Positions 22,293 to 33,445 of a stretch of 64,000 bases of DNA are shown here, piece by piece. Under the pieces are notes generated by a model. The model saw only the letters and a program-made list of their open reading frames with translations. It was not told the DNA's origin and made no database searches. Numbering within the stretch: the first letter of the stretch is position 1; each line of letters opens with the position of its first letter. The stretch spans positions 8,458,428 to 8,522,427 of the forward strand of contig NC_080711.1 in the NCBI RefSeq assembly GCF_019097595.1. Direction: 5' to 3'. The DNA comes from Hemibagrus wyckioides. Taxonomy: Eukaryota; Chordata; Actinopteri; Siluriformes; Bagridae. The translations under genes were made by a program, and so were the position numbers.

Positions 22293-22545
22293 AATGTTGT
22301 CGTTCTTTCAGCTGCTCCCTGTTTGGGGTCACCACAGCGGATCATTTGGTCCACGTTTCAATTTGGCACAGGTTTTATGCCAGATGCCCTTCCCGACGCA
22401 ACCCTCCCATTTAACCTGGGCTTGGTACAAGCACTGAGAGTTAACTCTTCAGAGGCTCGGTTAGCAACCTGCCAGAATTGAACCCAGGCCACAGCAATGA
22501 GAGCACGGGATCCTGCCGCTGGACTACCAGGAGGCTAGCTGAAAT
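22293..22545 (+). mobile_element. Interspersed repeat inserted in duplication copy 1
   Basis: The stretch from TTGTCGTTCTTTCAGCTGCT to about GGACTACCAGGAGGCT matches a fish repeat type I recognise (a CACAGCGGATCATTTGG core). It is absent from the matching position in the second duplication copy (near 28655), so it inserted after, or was lost from, one copy. Confidence 0.5.
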
Positions 22546-22580
22546 TAATTTAATATGGATATATAATATAATATAATATA

Positions 22581-24505
22581 TTTCTGCCACTACTATTTAC
22601 TTCACATTCATTTAACATCATTTCACTTCAGTACAGAAAGGTCAGTATTTGTTTGAAGATGGCATCATGTACAAATCCACTGTTAAATATTAGGTTCTAG
22701 TATATAACACAGAGATGGGGTTAAACACCGTATTGCCATAGGGGACAGGAGGCTCTATATGAGATTGATTTAATTTTTTATCATTTTGACTATGAACAGT
22801 GTTTCTTTAATAGATTTTAGTTTTAATCTAAATAAAATGCTAATTCCACAGTCAGTAGAAAACAAGTCTTTCTTTTCTAGCAGGAAAAAGTCTCAGATTG
22901 TTTCTAGAGTTACATTTCAACCCTAACATTCATCAGAAACATTCAGAAAAACTGGGAATGATCACAATGACACCTCAAATATAAATAAATTTTTATTAGG
23001 ATTTAATTAAAAAATGCAATATAATGTATATAATAAATAGAACTACTATAAAAGATGTAACACTGATAAAAGGTTATTAATAAAAAGTATAATGAACAGA
23101 TAAATCTATTAAAAATATAAAAATACAAAAATACAACAAAATCTTAAATGTCTAATAAATAGTATAGTAAAATCTTACACCTATAATAAAGATAAATGTC
23201 TTAATGAGTAATCTATATAATAAAACGTTAAACTAAAGATGGAGACGCTTATCGGAGCTGCAGATGTTGATGCCGTCCGTTGGTCAGAGAGCACTAACAG
23301 ATGTTGATGTTAGAGGCCAGCGATGTTGTGTACAGCTGCTCAGGGAGAGAAGAAAAACAAGACAGGTTTAAGTCTGCAGAAAATAAAAGACAGTAATAAG
23401 TATTTACTTACCTGTGGAGATCCTGAGGGAAAGAAAAGAGATTTTGTTTAAAGTGTTTAAAGTATGACCAGGACATTTATTACTTTGTTCAAATTTTGGG
23501 GGTTTCTTAATCTTATAAATTAGTTACAAGTAATCTATCATCTAACAAAATGGAGAACAAATGCAGTTCTACAAATGAATGGGCAAAAGTGCAGAGATTA
23601 ATCTTAGTTTTATATTCTAATGACCACTGAATAGCCAACAAGAGATTTCCTAAAATGTCCTGATCACTCTTTAAGTTGGCTGAGATAGAGAGGTGTGTGT
23701 GTGTGTGTGTGTGTGAGGAGTGTTGCTCAGACTCCCTCCATGGCCTTCAGCATCTCCTGGACATGCTCCTTTACGAGGCGTAACACCACGGTGGACATCC
23801 AAATGGCTAAATAAGAAAAAAATGGAACATTTATTCAGCAATAAATTTGTTTCTATATACATTTATATATACATTTGTTTATTCATTTCTTCCTTTCTTT
23901 ATGTAAGTGAGGGTGAGAGTCTTCAACAGATCCACCTACACTCAGATCCTTCACTCAGATCCACCAGATGTAAACCACTGATGGCTGAGGATTTCTTCAA
24001 ACGTGGGCCGACATTCAGGTTCCGGGTCCAGACACCAATTGATCAGATTGTGGCAACCTGAGTGTGCAGTGATGAGATATTATAGATAGTGCTTTGACAT
24101 TTCAGATATATATAAATATTATTAAAAAATCAATTAATCTTGTAATGCCAGTTTTACAACTTCAGCTGTTCTAAATGGTGATGCTTCTACATTTTCTCAC
24201 CTTCAGACAGGCCGGGAGCAAAGTCCATCCTCCTGTAAACAATCTCATCCTCATTACTGAAGGGCAAGTGTCCACAGACAAGGTGGAACAGGAGAACTCC
24301 CAGACCCCACATGGTGGCAGGATAACCCAAATACTCTCCATCACACACCCACTCAGGTGGAGAGAAACACCAAGTGCCTGAGCAAAAAAAGAGAGAAGGA
24401 GCACGATCAGCACTGTTGCAAAACAAAACAAAACAAAAAACTTCAATGCGGTCTCTTTGATTCTGTCTCGTACCTATTATACACTTACCTTCATATTCTG
24501 TATAG
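22581..24505. repeat. Segmental duplication, copy 1
   Basis: Collinear with 28707-30618, with only scattered substitutions and short indels visible. It includes the 3' flank and last two kinase exons of the PIM-like gene. Weaker similarity extends left to about 22262 (TCATAGTATCTGAAATGGAT). It ends 17 bases into the next exon, after TTCATATTCTGTATAG. Confidence 0.92.
23951..24505 (-). pseudogene. Truncated PIM-like kinase copy
   Basis: A partial copy of the kinase gene at 30076-33977. It retains the last kinase exon (23951-24057, ending SHQWFTSGGSE then stop), the preceding exon (24201-24377, reading TWCFSPPEW and MWGLGVLLFHLVCGHLPFSN) and the last 17 bases of the exon before (24489-24505). 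All retained splice sites and frames are intact. Homology then stops abruptly, so the ATP-binding half, the HRD loop and DFG are missing. No replacement 5' exons were found in 24.5-28 kb. It cannot encode an active kinase alone; read-through expression is possible. The 3' flank also keeps an 11-nt microexon-like segment (23412-23422). Confidence 0.85.
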
Positions 24506-24589
24506 TTCATACTATACAGTTCATATTGATTTAAGCTAAGTGTGAAGCTCGTGTCGACTCCGTGGACTTAAAGCGGGGACTGTGTGTGA

Positions 24590-25085
24590 ATGAGATATTA
24601 ACACGGTGAACTTAGTTTGATATTCGGACATTAGACAGACATTCAGAAGCGGTATTTTAGGAACCATCAACAAGTTTCTCTACAACTGAAATGTGGTACT
24701 TGTTACTTACCTGGCTACGTGCCCCAGTTATTCTAATTTCTTCTTAAATATACATATGCCATGCGTCATTGCATACAACTTTTTTAATAATAAAAATAAC
24801 TTAATTAATAGATATTATTAATTATGCATCATGTGAATTAATTTGAAATTATTTATTTATTTTTTAATTTAAAAAATCACCATTCCTTCAATTCCTTCTA
24901 GTTCATGAGACCCTGTGACCAAAAACTAGTACCAAAATAATCTAATTGGAAACCCCCACGAGGTACACCTCTTGTTATCCCAAAATATGTCTTCACTGAT
25001 TTTTATTTGTCGACGATCTCTAAAATACCGCTTCCGAATGTCTAATGTCCGAATATCAAACTAACTTCACCGCAGTTGAGATGTT
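24590..25085. repeat. Terminal-inverted-repeat (fold-back) element
   Basis: About 70 bases at 24598-24666 (TTTGATATTCGGACATTAGA ... AAGCGGTATTTTAG) recur inverted at about 25018-25082. The spacer is AT-rich and non-coding. It looks like a small non-autonomous DNA element, sitting right at the breakpoint of the truncated kinase copy. Family unknown. Confidence 0.65.
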
Positions 25086-25144
25086 GAAGTATGGAACTTG
25101 TAGTGTTGTGGAACACCAGTTCAGTCTTACAGTAATCACACTGT

Positions 25145-25338
25145 ACAGAGTTTTCTGTTCATTGTAGTTTGAAATGATCCCAAACTTTGAAAACTTTCAG
25201 CCGTTTTCTTTGGCCTGAATCTTCTCTGCGTGTAGTTACAGTAAATGGACTAAACGAAGCTTCGAGGCAACTAATTTGCCTCGATGATTTTTTGTATTCG
25301 AATTACTCGAGTTACTCAAGGAATCGTTTCAGCCCTAC
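25145..25338. mobile_element. hAT-type terminal fragment
   Basis: It ends with ...ACTCGAGTTACTCAAGGAATCGTTTCAGCCCTAC. That is the complement of a TAGGGCTGAAACGATT-type terminus that I associate with fish hAT elements. It is followed directly by LINE sequence. Confidence 0.5.
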
Positions 25339-25339
25339 A

Positions 25340-25680
25340 AGAGATAGCAGGGAGATATTATGTGTATCTGTGAGTGCTACATTAAGGATAAACACTTCAA
25401 ATGAGCTAAATCTGGGTCCTGTTTTCTGAGTAACAGTAAGGAAATTGTTATAGATAGTTGCAACACCACCTCCACCTCCAGTCTGACAGGGCTCATGCTT
25501 ATACGAATATCCTAACGGAGTAGACTCATTCAGACCAATGTAGTCATTTGGTCTAAGCAAGGTTTCAGTAAGGCAGAGTGCGTCAAAACTATAATCTGAG
25601 ATCATTTCATTAACAATAAGTGCTTTAGGTGCAAGGGATCTAATGTTCAGAAGCCCAAACTTTAGAAATTGTTTTTGTTT
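25340..25680 (-). pseudogene. LINE endonuclease-domain fragment
   Basis: The minus-strand reading contains ISDYSFDALCLTETLLRPND, a GGGGGVATIYNN segment and SSFEVFILNVAL. This matches the start of an apurinic-type endonuclease of a non-LTR retrotransposon (LxxTET-type catalytic motif). Reverse transcriptase is absent and the frame ends quickly. Likely an old, truncated insertion. Confidence 0.65.
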
Positions 25681-25843
25681 GTTTATTTGGCCTTTGTCGG
25701 GTTTAATGGTGATTAAACATTTTCTTGGAAGTATGACAGTAAAGTATAGAGGAAGTTGGCTTCAACTCCAACATGTATTTTCACTACAGAATGCATATAT
25801 ATATATATATATATATACTCACATACAAATACATAAGCATTTA

Positions 25844-26258
25844 CACTATATTGTCAAACATTTTGGGACACCCAAATCATTGAATTCAGGTGTTCCAATC
25901 ACTTCCATGGCCACAGTTGTATAAAATCAAGCACCTAGGCATGCAGACTGCTTTTGTGAAAGAATCTGAAAACATTTGTGAAAGAATGGGTGGCTCTCAG
26001 GAGCTCAGTGAATTCAAGCGTGGTACCATGATAGGCTGCCACCTGTGCAATAAGTCCATCCGTGAAATTTCCTCACTACTAAATATTCCACTGCCAACTG
26101 TCAGTGGTATTATAACAAAGTGGAAGCAATTGGGAACAACAGCAATTCGGTCCACGTAAAATCACAAGTCGCCAACTTTCTGCAGAGTCAATAGCTACAG
26201 ACCTCCAAACGTCGTGTGGCCTTCAGAGTAGTGTCCCAAAACTTTTGGCCATAAAGTG
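25844..26258 (+). mobile_element. Deleted Tc1 element (TATTGTCAAAC-type ends)
   Basis: The termini begin CACTATATTGTCAAACATTT and end AAACTTTTGGCCATAAAGTG, flanked by TA. The plus strand reads the first transposase DNA-binding region (SQELSEFKRGTMIGCHLCNK, then SLLNIPLPTVSGIITKWKQL), and then jumps to internal sequence near the right end. It is 415 bp and related to the full-size elements at 51804-52902 and 62778-64000. Confidence 0.8.
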
Positions 26259-26489
26259 TATATACAAATAGTGCTTACTTTGCTCATCTCCATTTGTTGC
26301 AAGTCTATTCGTTTTACTGTACTGTATTAATTTTCCAAACACTATAACGGCTTATCTGTAGTTATCACTTGAAGTTTTGAAGTCGATTTGACAAAAATTA
26401 ATTTGGCCATCAGCTATCTTAGATTGCACTACCTTGTCCTGTACGGGTGGGGCATTGACTTAGAACGATGTCAGAGGTGTATTCTGTAC

Positions 26490-26604
26490 CTGATAGTCCT
26501 TGATGAACTCCTCTGTCTCTTCACCAAAGTAGAAAATGAGGCCTCTGATCACATCTTCTCTTCGGCCAAAGAGCAGGAAGAGGAGGAGGAAATTCCTCCT
26601 CGAT
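26490..26604 (-). CDS. Unidentified single coding-like exon
   Basis: A 115-nt segment bounded by an acceptor (CTCTCTTTCAG) and a donor GTACAG. Only one frame is open. It reads RRNFLLLFLLFGRREDVIRG followed by LIFYFGEETEEFIKDYQ: a hydrophobic stretch, then a charged segment. I do not recognise the family. A possible upstream exon (about 26693-26783, reading KMTKTFSLCRNDVILKKPPV) has an in-frame stop before its GTATGT donor and does not join in phase. The locus may therefore be a pseudogene or a gene remnant caught between the two kinase copies. Confidence 0.3.
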
Positions 26605-27036
26605 CTGAAAGAGAGATAGAGAGAGAGAGACAGATTTAAAACTTTGCCACAAACACCTTATATTGGAGAACACAATTTCAAATGTTCAACATACCTGGGA
26701 AAGCTCAAATGAAGTCAATCACAGGTGGTTTCTTGAGGATTACGTCATTTCGACACAGAGAGAAGGTTTTTGTCATCTTCTTGGAGAGATAAAACAAAGT
26801 ACAATGGGCTTTTTAACATAGAAACATGAATCAGCTAACGTGTACTCTTACCATAGCCACATTCAAGTTGGTGAAATGAATTATTTAACATCCACTTTTA
26901 ACCTTTTTAGCTTTTGAACATCTTTAACTAGAACATTACTATGAATTTCTGCATTTTTATACAGTAATTGTGTCTTGTTCACCAGAATAGGCTTTTAACC
27001 AGGAAATAACAGGATTTAAATCAAAACCAATTCTTT

Positions 27037-27178
27037 TTCAATCTCATCACTTATTTGTGCAAATCCAAGGCTTAGTAATAGCGCAGACCAAGCTAGCGAT
27101 TAGCATTAGCTGCTAGCGCTAACGCGATTAGCACATAAAACATGCCATTTATTCATTTGCAATGGTACAAAAAGCATG
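27037..27178 (+). repeat. Local direct repeat, unit 1
   Basis: Matches 27405-27558 with scattered differences. It includes ATCCAAGGCTTAGTAAT, GATTAGCATTAGCTGCTAGC and TTATTCATTTGCAATGGTAC. Confidence 0.8.
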
Positions 27179-27404
27179 GGAACATTAGAAATCATTCTCA
27201 CAAACTCCCGACTGGTTTTTATGAAAAGTATCTAGACAACAATATCAAGTATGGTGTCATTTCATCTTACCATATAAGCCACAGCTACAAGCTACGAGCT
27301 AAAAGTCAACATGCTACACACTCACCAGGCTTTCGGCTAGAAAAGTAGCCCAATATTTCATACGGCTTACAAAAAGTTGTAGTTAAAATCATTTTAATTC
27401 AAAA

Positions 27405-27558
27405 ACAATTCTTTTTCAATCTGAACATCACTTATTTGTGCCAATCCAAGGCTTAGTAATGGCACACACCAGGCTAACGATTAGCATTAGCTGCTAGCGC
27501 TAACGTGATTAGCACACAAAACATGCCGTTTATTCATTTGCAATGGTACAAAAAAAGC
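27405..27558 (+). repeat. Local direct repeat, unit 2
   Basis: Partner of 27037-27178, about 370 bases downstream. The region holds GCTAGC/GCTAAC-rich sequence similar to that upstream of other genes here (around 33630-33680), but no coding exon is evident. Confidence 0.8.
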
Positions 27559-28204
27559 ACCGAAGCCTTAAATAAGGAGGTGAGTTTTAATTTAATGCAA
27601 AAACCCCAGGCCAGAAGTCGATGGATACTCCTACTCATTACACAGGAGACGATAAGAAACCGTTTGCTTGGACAATGGGAATCTCCATGCATGTAAGCTC
27701 ACACTGTCAATGACGGCTAAAATGTACAGAGAAAGCTGAGAAGAGCGCAATCAACAAGCCCTTGTACTGAAAGAGCCGTAGGTGCAGTGGGACACGCCCA
27801 CAATCGAATACTCCGTAAGGCACCAGTGCAGAACAAGACACAAATCCGATCAGATTCAAAAATGCCTTTTCAGATTCGGTAATTTAGAAAATAATGAAAT
27901 ACTAGTCCTCGCCATGTCTAGTAGTATGTGTGTAAATGTTTAAAGGACGAAAAAAGGTGTGTATTTAAAAAAAAAAAAACAACCTACCGTGATTGAATTG
28001 TCGATCTCTTCTCCGTACCATAAATAGCGTTCATGCTTTATTTTGGTATGGTGCTTGTGTAAAGTAGTGCCAAGTTTCACCTGATGATTTCTCATGAAAT
28101 GGACTAATGCCAGACTCTACCAAGCACCCCTGCTGTGCAAATAGCTCGGCATGGGGGGGGTTAACCCCCGGGTTTTTTTTTTAACACATTATCTTAATCT
28201 CTTT

Positions 28205-28620
28205 CTCCATATTATTTATTGTAATGTTACAGGTGTCCATAATTATCCGTTATGAGTGCATGATGGTTCAGCAGGTAAAGTGCAGAGTGCCATTGAACAG
28301 ACTGAATTGACTCTGATGATACAGGTGGAAGTGGCAGTGGGTTTGGACTATTTATCAGTCTAATGGCCAGGCGATATAAACTGTTGTGGAGTCTGGATGT
28401 TCTGGCCGCAGTGCTCTGGTACCGCTTGCTAGACTTCATTAAGGTGAGGAAATTGTGGATGGGATGGGTTGTGTCCTTCATGATGTTGCAAGTCCATTTG
28501 CAGATCCTTTTACTGTAGATGTCATGCAGTGAGGGGAGATCTGTCCCTGGGATTTTCCTGGCCAGCTTGATCACCCTCTGTAATGCCTTTCTGTCGTGTG
28601 TTGTGCTCTTGCCAAATTTA
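28205..28620 (-). pseudogene. LINE ORF2 C-terminal fragment
   Basis: The minus-strand reading contains LPSLHDIYSKRICKWTCNIM, DTTHPIHNFLTLMKSSKRYQ and AARTSRLHNSLYRLAIRLIN. This matches the C-terminal region downstream of reverse transcriptase in fish non-LTR elements (the H-P...LPSGKRYRS...R-T-R-L pattern). It is truncated and lacks the catalytic domains. Confidence 0.7.
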
Positions 28621-28706
28621 TAGTCAGATTCATAGCATCTGAAATGGATTTAGTAAGGAATATAATTCTGTAAATCAGAGACTCAGTATCATGAACCTAA
28701 GCAGTG

Positions 28707-30618
28707 TTTCTGCCACTACTGTTTACTTCACATTCATTCCATCATCATTTCACTTCAGTACAAAAAGGTCAGTATTTGTGTTTGAAGATGGCGTCATGTA
28801 CAAATCCACTGTTAAATATTAGGTTCTAGTATATAACAGAGATGGAGTTAAACACCGTATTGCCATAGGGGACAGGAGGCTCTATATGAGACTGATTTAA
28901 TTTTCATCATTTTGACTATGAACAGTGTTTCTTTAATAGATTTTAGTTTTAATCTAAATAAAATGCTAATTCCACAGTCAGTAGAAAACAAGTCTTTCTT
29001 TTCTAGGAGGAAAAAGTCTCAGATTGTTTCTAGAGTTACATTTCAACCCTAACATTCATCAGAAACATTCAGAAAAACTGGGAATGATCACAATGACACC
29101 TCAAATATAAATAAATTTTTATTAGGATTTAATTAAAAAATGCAATATAATGTATATAATAAATAGAACTACAATAAAAGATGTAACACTCTGATAAAAG
29201 GTTATTAATAAAAAGTATAATGAACAGATAAATCTATTAAAAATATAAAAATACAAAAATACAACAAAATCTTAAATGTCTAATAAATAGTATAGTAAAA
29301 TCTTACACCTATAATAAAGATAAATGTCTTAATGAGTAATCTATATAATAAAACGTTAAACTAAAGATGGAGACGCTTATCGGAGCTGCAGATGTTGATG
29401 CCGTCCGTTGGTCAGAGAGCACTAACAGATGTTGATGTTAGAGGCCAGCGATGTTGTGTACAGCTGCTCAGGGAGAGAAGAAAAACAAGACAGGTTTAAA
29501 TCTGCAGAAAATAAAAGACAGTAATAAGTATTTACTTACCTGTGGAGATCCTGAGGGAAAGAAAAGAGATTTTGTTTAAAGTGTTTAAAGTATGACCAGG
29601 ACATTATTACTTTGTTCAAATTTTGGGGGTTTCTTAATCTTATAAATTAGTTACAAGTAATCTATCATCTAACAAAATGGAGAACAAATGCAGTTCTACA
29701 AATGAATGGGCAAAAGTGCAGAGATTAATCTTAGTTTTATATTCTAATGACCACTGAATAGCCAACAAGAGATTTCCTAAAATGTCCTGATCACTCTTTA
29801 AGTTGGCTGAGATAGAGAGGTGTGTGTGTGTGTGTGTGTGAGGAGTGTTGCTCAGACTCCCTCCATGGCCTTCAGCATCTCCTGGACATGCTCCTTTACG
29901 AGGCGTAACACCACGGTGGACATCCAAATGGCTAAATAAGAAAAAAATGGAACATTTATTCAGCAATAAATTTGTTTCTATATACATTTATATATACATT
30001 TGTTTATTCATTTCTTCCTTTCTTTATGTAAGTGAGGGTGAGAGTCTTCAACAGATCCACCTACACTCAGATCCTTCACTCAGATCCACCAGATGTAAAC
30101 CACTGATGGCTGAGGATTTCTTCAAACGTGGGCCGACATTCAGGTTCCGGGTCCAGACACCAATTGATCAGATTGTGGCAACCTGAGTGTGCAGTGATGA
30201 GATATTATAGATAGTGCTTTGACATTTCAGATATATATAAATATTATTAAAAAATCAATTAATCTTGTAATGCCAGTTTTACATCTTCAGCTGTTCTAAA
30301 TGGTGATGCTTCTACATTTTCTCACCTTCAGACAGGCCGGGAGCAAAGTCCATCTTCCTGTAAACAATCTCATCCTCATTACTGAAGGGCAAGTGTCCAC
30401 AGACAAGGTGGAACAGGAGAACTCCCAGACCCCACATGGTGGCAGGATAACCCAAATACTCTCCATCACACACCCACTCAGGTGGAGAGAAACACCAAGT
30501 GCCTGAGCAAAAAAGAGAGTTGGAGCACCATCAGCACTGTTGCAAAAAACCCCCATCAATGCAGTCTCTTAGATTCTGTCTTGTACCTATTATACACTTA
30601 CCTTCATATTCTGTATAG
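28707..30618. repeat. Segmental duplication, copy 2 (parent locus)
   Basis: Collinear partner of 22581-24505. It runs from TTTCTGCCACTACT in the kinase 3' flank to the end of exon 8 of the full PIM-like gene. A microexon-like 11-nt segment is conserved at 29540-29550. Confidence 0.92.
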
Positions 30619-33387
30619 GGTGTGTCAGAGAGCAAATCTCCACAGCCGAAGTCAATTAGCTTGACTTCCAGTGTGTCAGGGTTGATTAGAAGGTTCTCCG
30701 CCTTGATGTCACGATGAAGAACACCGGTGTTACAGCAGTGGTGAGCGGCTTTAACCACCTGGCTCATGATTTTTTGAGCCAGTGCTTCTGACAGTCGGCC
30801 GTGATGGTCAATGAACTGCTGGACGTCCATGCAGGGGCTGGGTCGCTCCAGGACCAAGATGAAGCAGTCGGACATCTCAAACCATTGGAGCATCTCCAGC
30901 ACGTTCTTACAATGAAGTGGCTTGGAAACCATTTTCATCAGTGCCACCTCTACAGGAAGGCTCTGTGTCTCTCCAGGCTGAAATACGGACAGATACAGTT
31001 AGCCCTGGATTGGTAAACTGGATCAGAGATGATACAATACGAAGGTTTGAACTGGTAATGATTCAGATATCTATCATGGATGATAGGGAATACAATCTAA
31101 ATGTGAACTCTAATTTGAAGGTAAATTGTTCAGGATTATTTTAGTAGGACTGAGTAAATGGACACATCATTTGATCTATCAGGTGGTTATTATTTGGATC
31201 CTGTCTTCTCTGCAGAATCACAGAAGTAGAAGTTTACTTACAATGGTGATGAATCTATCGTCTGGAGTTTTCCCCACATATTTGAGTGCAACCTGTTCAG
31301 ATATAAAACACATGAACATTCTTATTGTAAAACATGAACAGAGCATATACAGTTCATAATTTGTACACAGTTATGATCAGAAATAAAATGAAACTATTTC
31401 ATTGGGGAATAAGTCTTCAGACTTGCTTAGCCTCATACTCCCATTTTGGGAAAAATTAGACCAATTTTCAGCATTTGGTGAAGATTAAACATTAAAATAA
31501 ATCATAGTGGTATCAATTACATTGTTCAGTTACTAAACAGTTCCCTGCAAAAACTATGATTTTTCATTCTGCTGTTCTGACATAGCCTTTTCCTTGCAAG
31601 TGATAGTGCTTAACCCTGTAATTGTACCTCAGGGACATTAATAATTTTTAATGCTTTATTCCTGCATTTTGTTACTAAGTGTAAATGAACAGTAGATGTC
31701 GTGTGCAGTCATGTCACCTGCTTGCCATCAGCATTACGGACTCCTGCACAGACTGTCCCGAAGCCTCCTTCACCCAGCAGCTCTCCCGGAGTGTACAGTG
31801 ACTCAAACACCGCTGTGAAACAGACAGACAATCATTCATATCAAGCTGAAATAAGAAAATCCACAGTACATTTTTACCAAGTCATACATTCACTAGCAAC
31901 ACATTACAGCAACATTTTTGGAAATGGTGGATTCTAACATACCCCATGGTGTAATGATGCTCTCCAGAAGAGGACACTGAGGAGCAGGTGTCTCAGTATT
32001 TGCTGGGTTCTGTACATAAAATGTTTTGTACATAATTAATTCACGTCATTAATATGATTTATTATCATACTGGATATGCCTAATATTTGACTGCATGTAA
32101 TGCAAGCACATCTTCAGAAATGAATTAAATATAAACAGCCTTCACAAACAGAAATGTTACAGTACAAAGGCTTGGATTAGTAATGACTTAGTTGTCTATT
32201 AGGAATTATTCTTTATTATGTTAACAGAAACAATTCAACTGACACATAATTCTACACATAACTTCTGTGCAAAATCTCAGAAGTGAAGGAAGTTGTGACA
32301 TTAATACAGTGCACACACACACACACCTGTTAGAAATGAAGAGCTAATATATTTTAAATAGTTGTATATAGTATTTTACCTGTACTACTTTTTACTGACA
32401 CATACCTCGGTGACTACTGTAACTTCACGAATAAAAAAGCGATACAAGCTGATTAAATGGTTCATATCATGGGATATGAGTTCATAGAGTTCACTGCATG
32501 TGAGAGTTAAATGTAAATTACTGTAAACTAACTCAAACATTCTGAGTGGCTACAAGCGTCGTCTTTAAAAGAAATTCCCAAGGAGGATTATCCAGCGAGA
32601 AGTACTTGGCCAAGTGACAAGGCCAAACAAAAACAAAAAGGTCAGGAAACATTTCACTGAAAAATGTCTGAAATATAAAATTACCAGAATGACAGCTGAC
32701 TTCTGAGGGTCAGGGCTGGAGCTCCGGAGCTGGATATTTATCTCAGTGACCTGAATGAAGCACAAAGATTAAAATTTGCTGTTTCAATCAAAAGCATCTA
32801 AAGAATACACTAAAAATAACAGAAATATAAAATTACCAGGGCATCAGCTGAGATCTGAGGGTCATGTTCAGCGCAAAGGAGCTGGACGCTTGGATCAGTG
32901 ACCTTAACACACACACACCAGTTAAAAATGAAAAACTAATGTATTTGATATTGTAGTATATAATATATTAAGCCTAGTCCTTTTTTCCTGACACATACCT
33001 CGGTGGTCTCGGCTTCCTCCACATCATCAACAACAGATCCTGTAAAACATTTGACACATTTAACCACATCAGTATGTCACGGAGAAGACAAATTTCATCA
33101 GTGGAAACTGGCATTCATGTAGGAAAGAAAATATTTCAAGAAGACACTCTCTCATCCCCTTCATGTCTTTAATCAGAGTGTTATATTAGTGATCAGTAAG
33201 GAGAAACGAGTCTTATTGAAGAAGAAGGGAAATAAAAAGGCGAGTTGGTGAGGGACTGACTCTTTACAGCTGCTACAATCATGCGCTAACAGGAACTCAC
33301 TCATTACCACAACATTCACTCTAACTATTAACACATCAGAAGAAACAATGCCGAGACCAAGAAGAGAAATAAAACACTTCAATTCGA

Positions 33388-33445
<58 letters not shown>

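Noticed and set aside
29640..29987. 115-codon minus-strand frame, repeated in part at 23671-23862
   Set aside because: It runs through a GT microsatellite and the kinase 3' flank. The duplicated kinase region explains the similarity between copies. A short alternative 3' exon inside it is mentioned only as a possibility.
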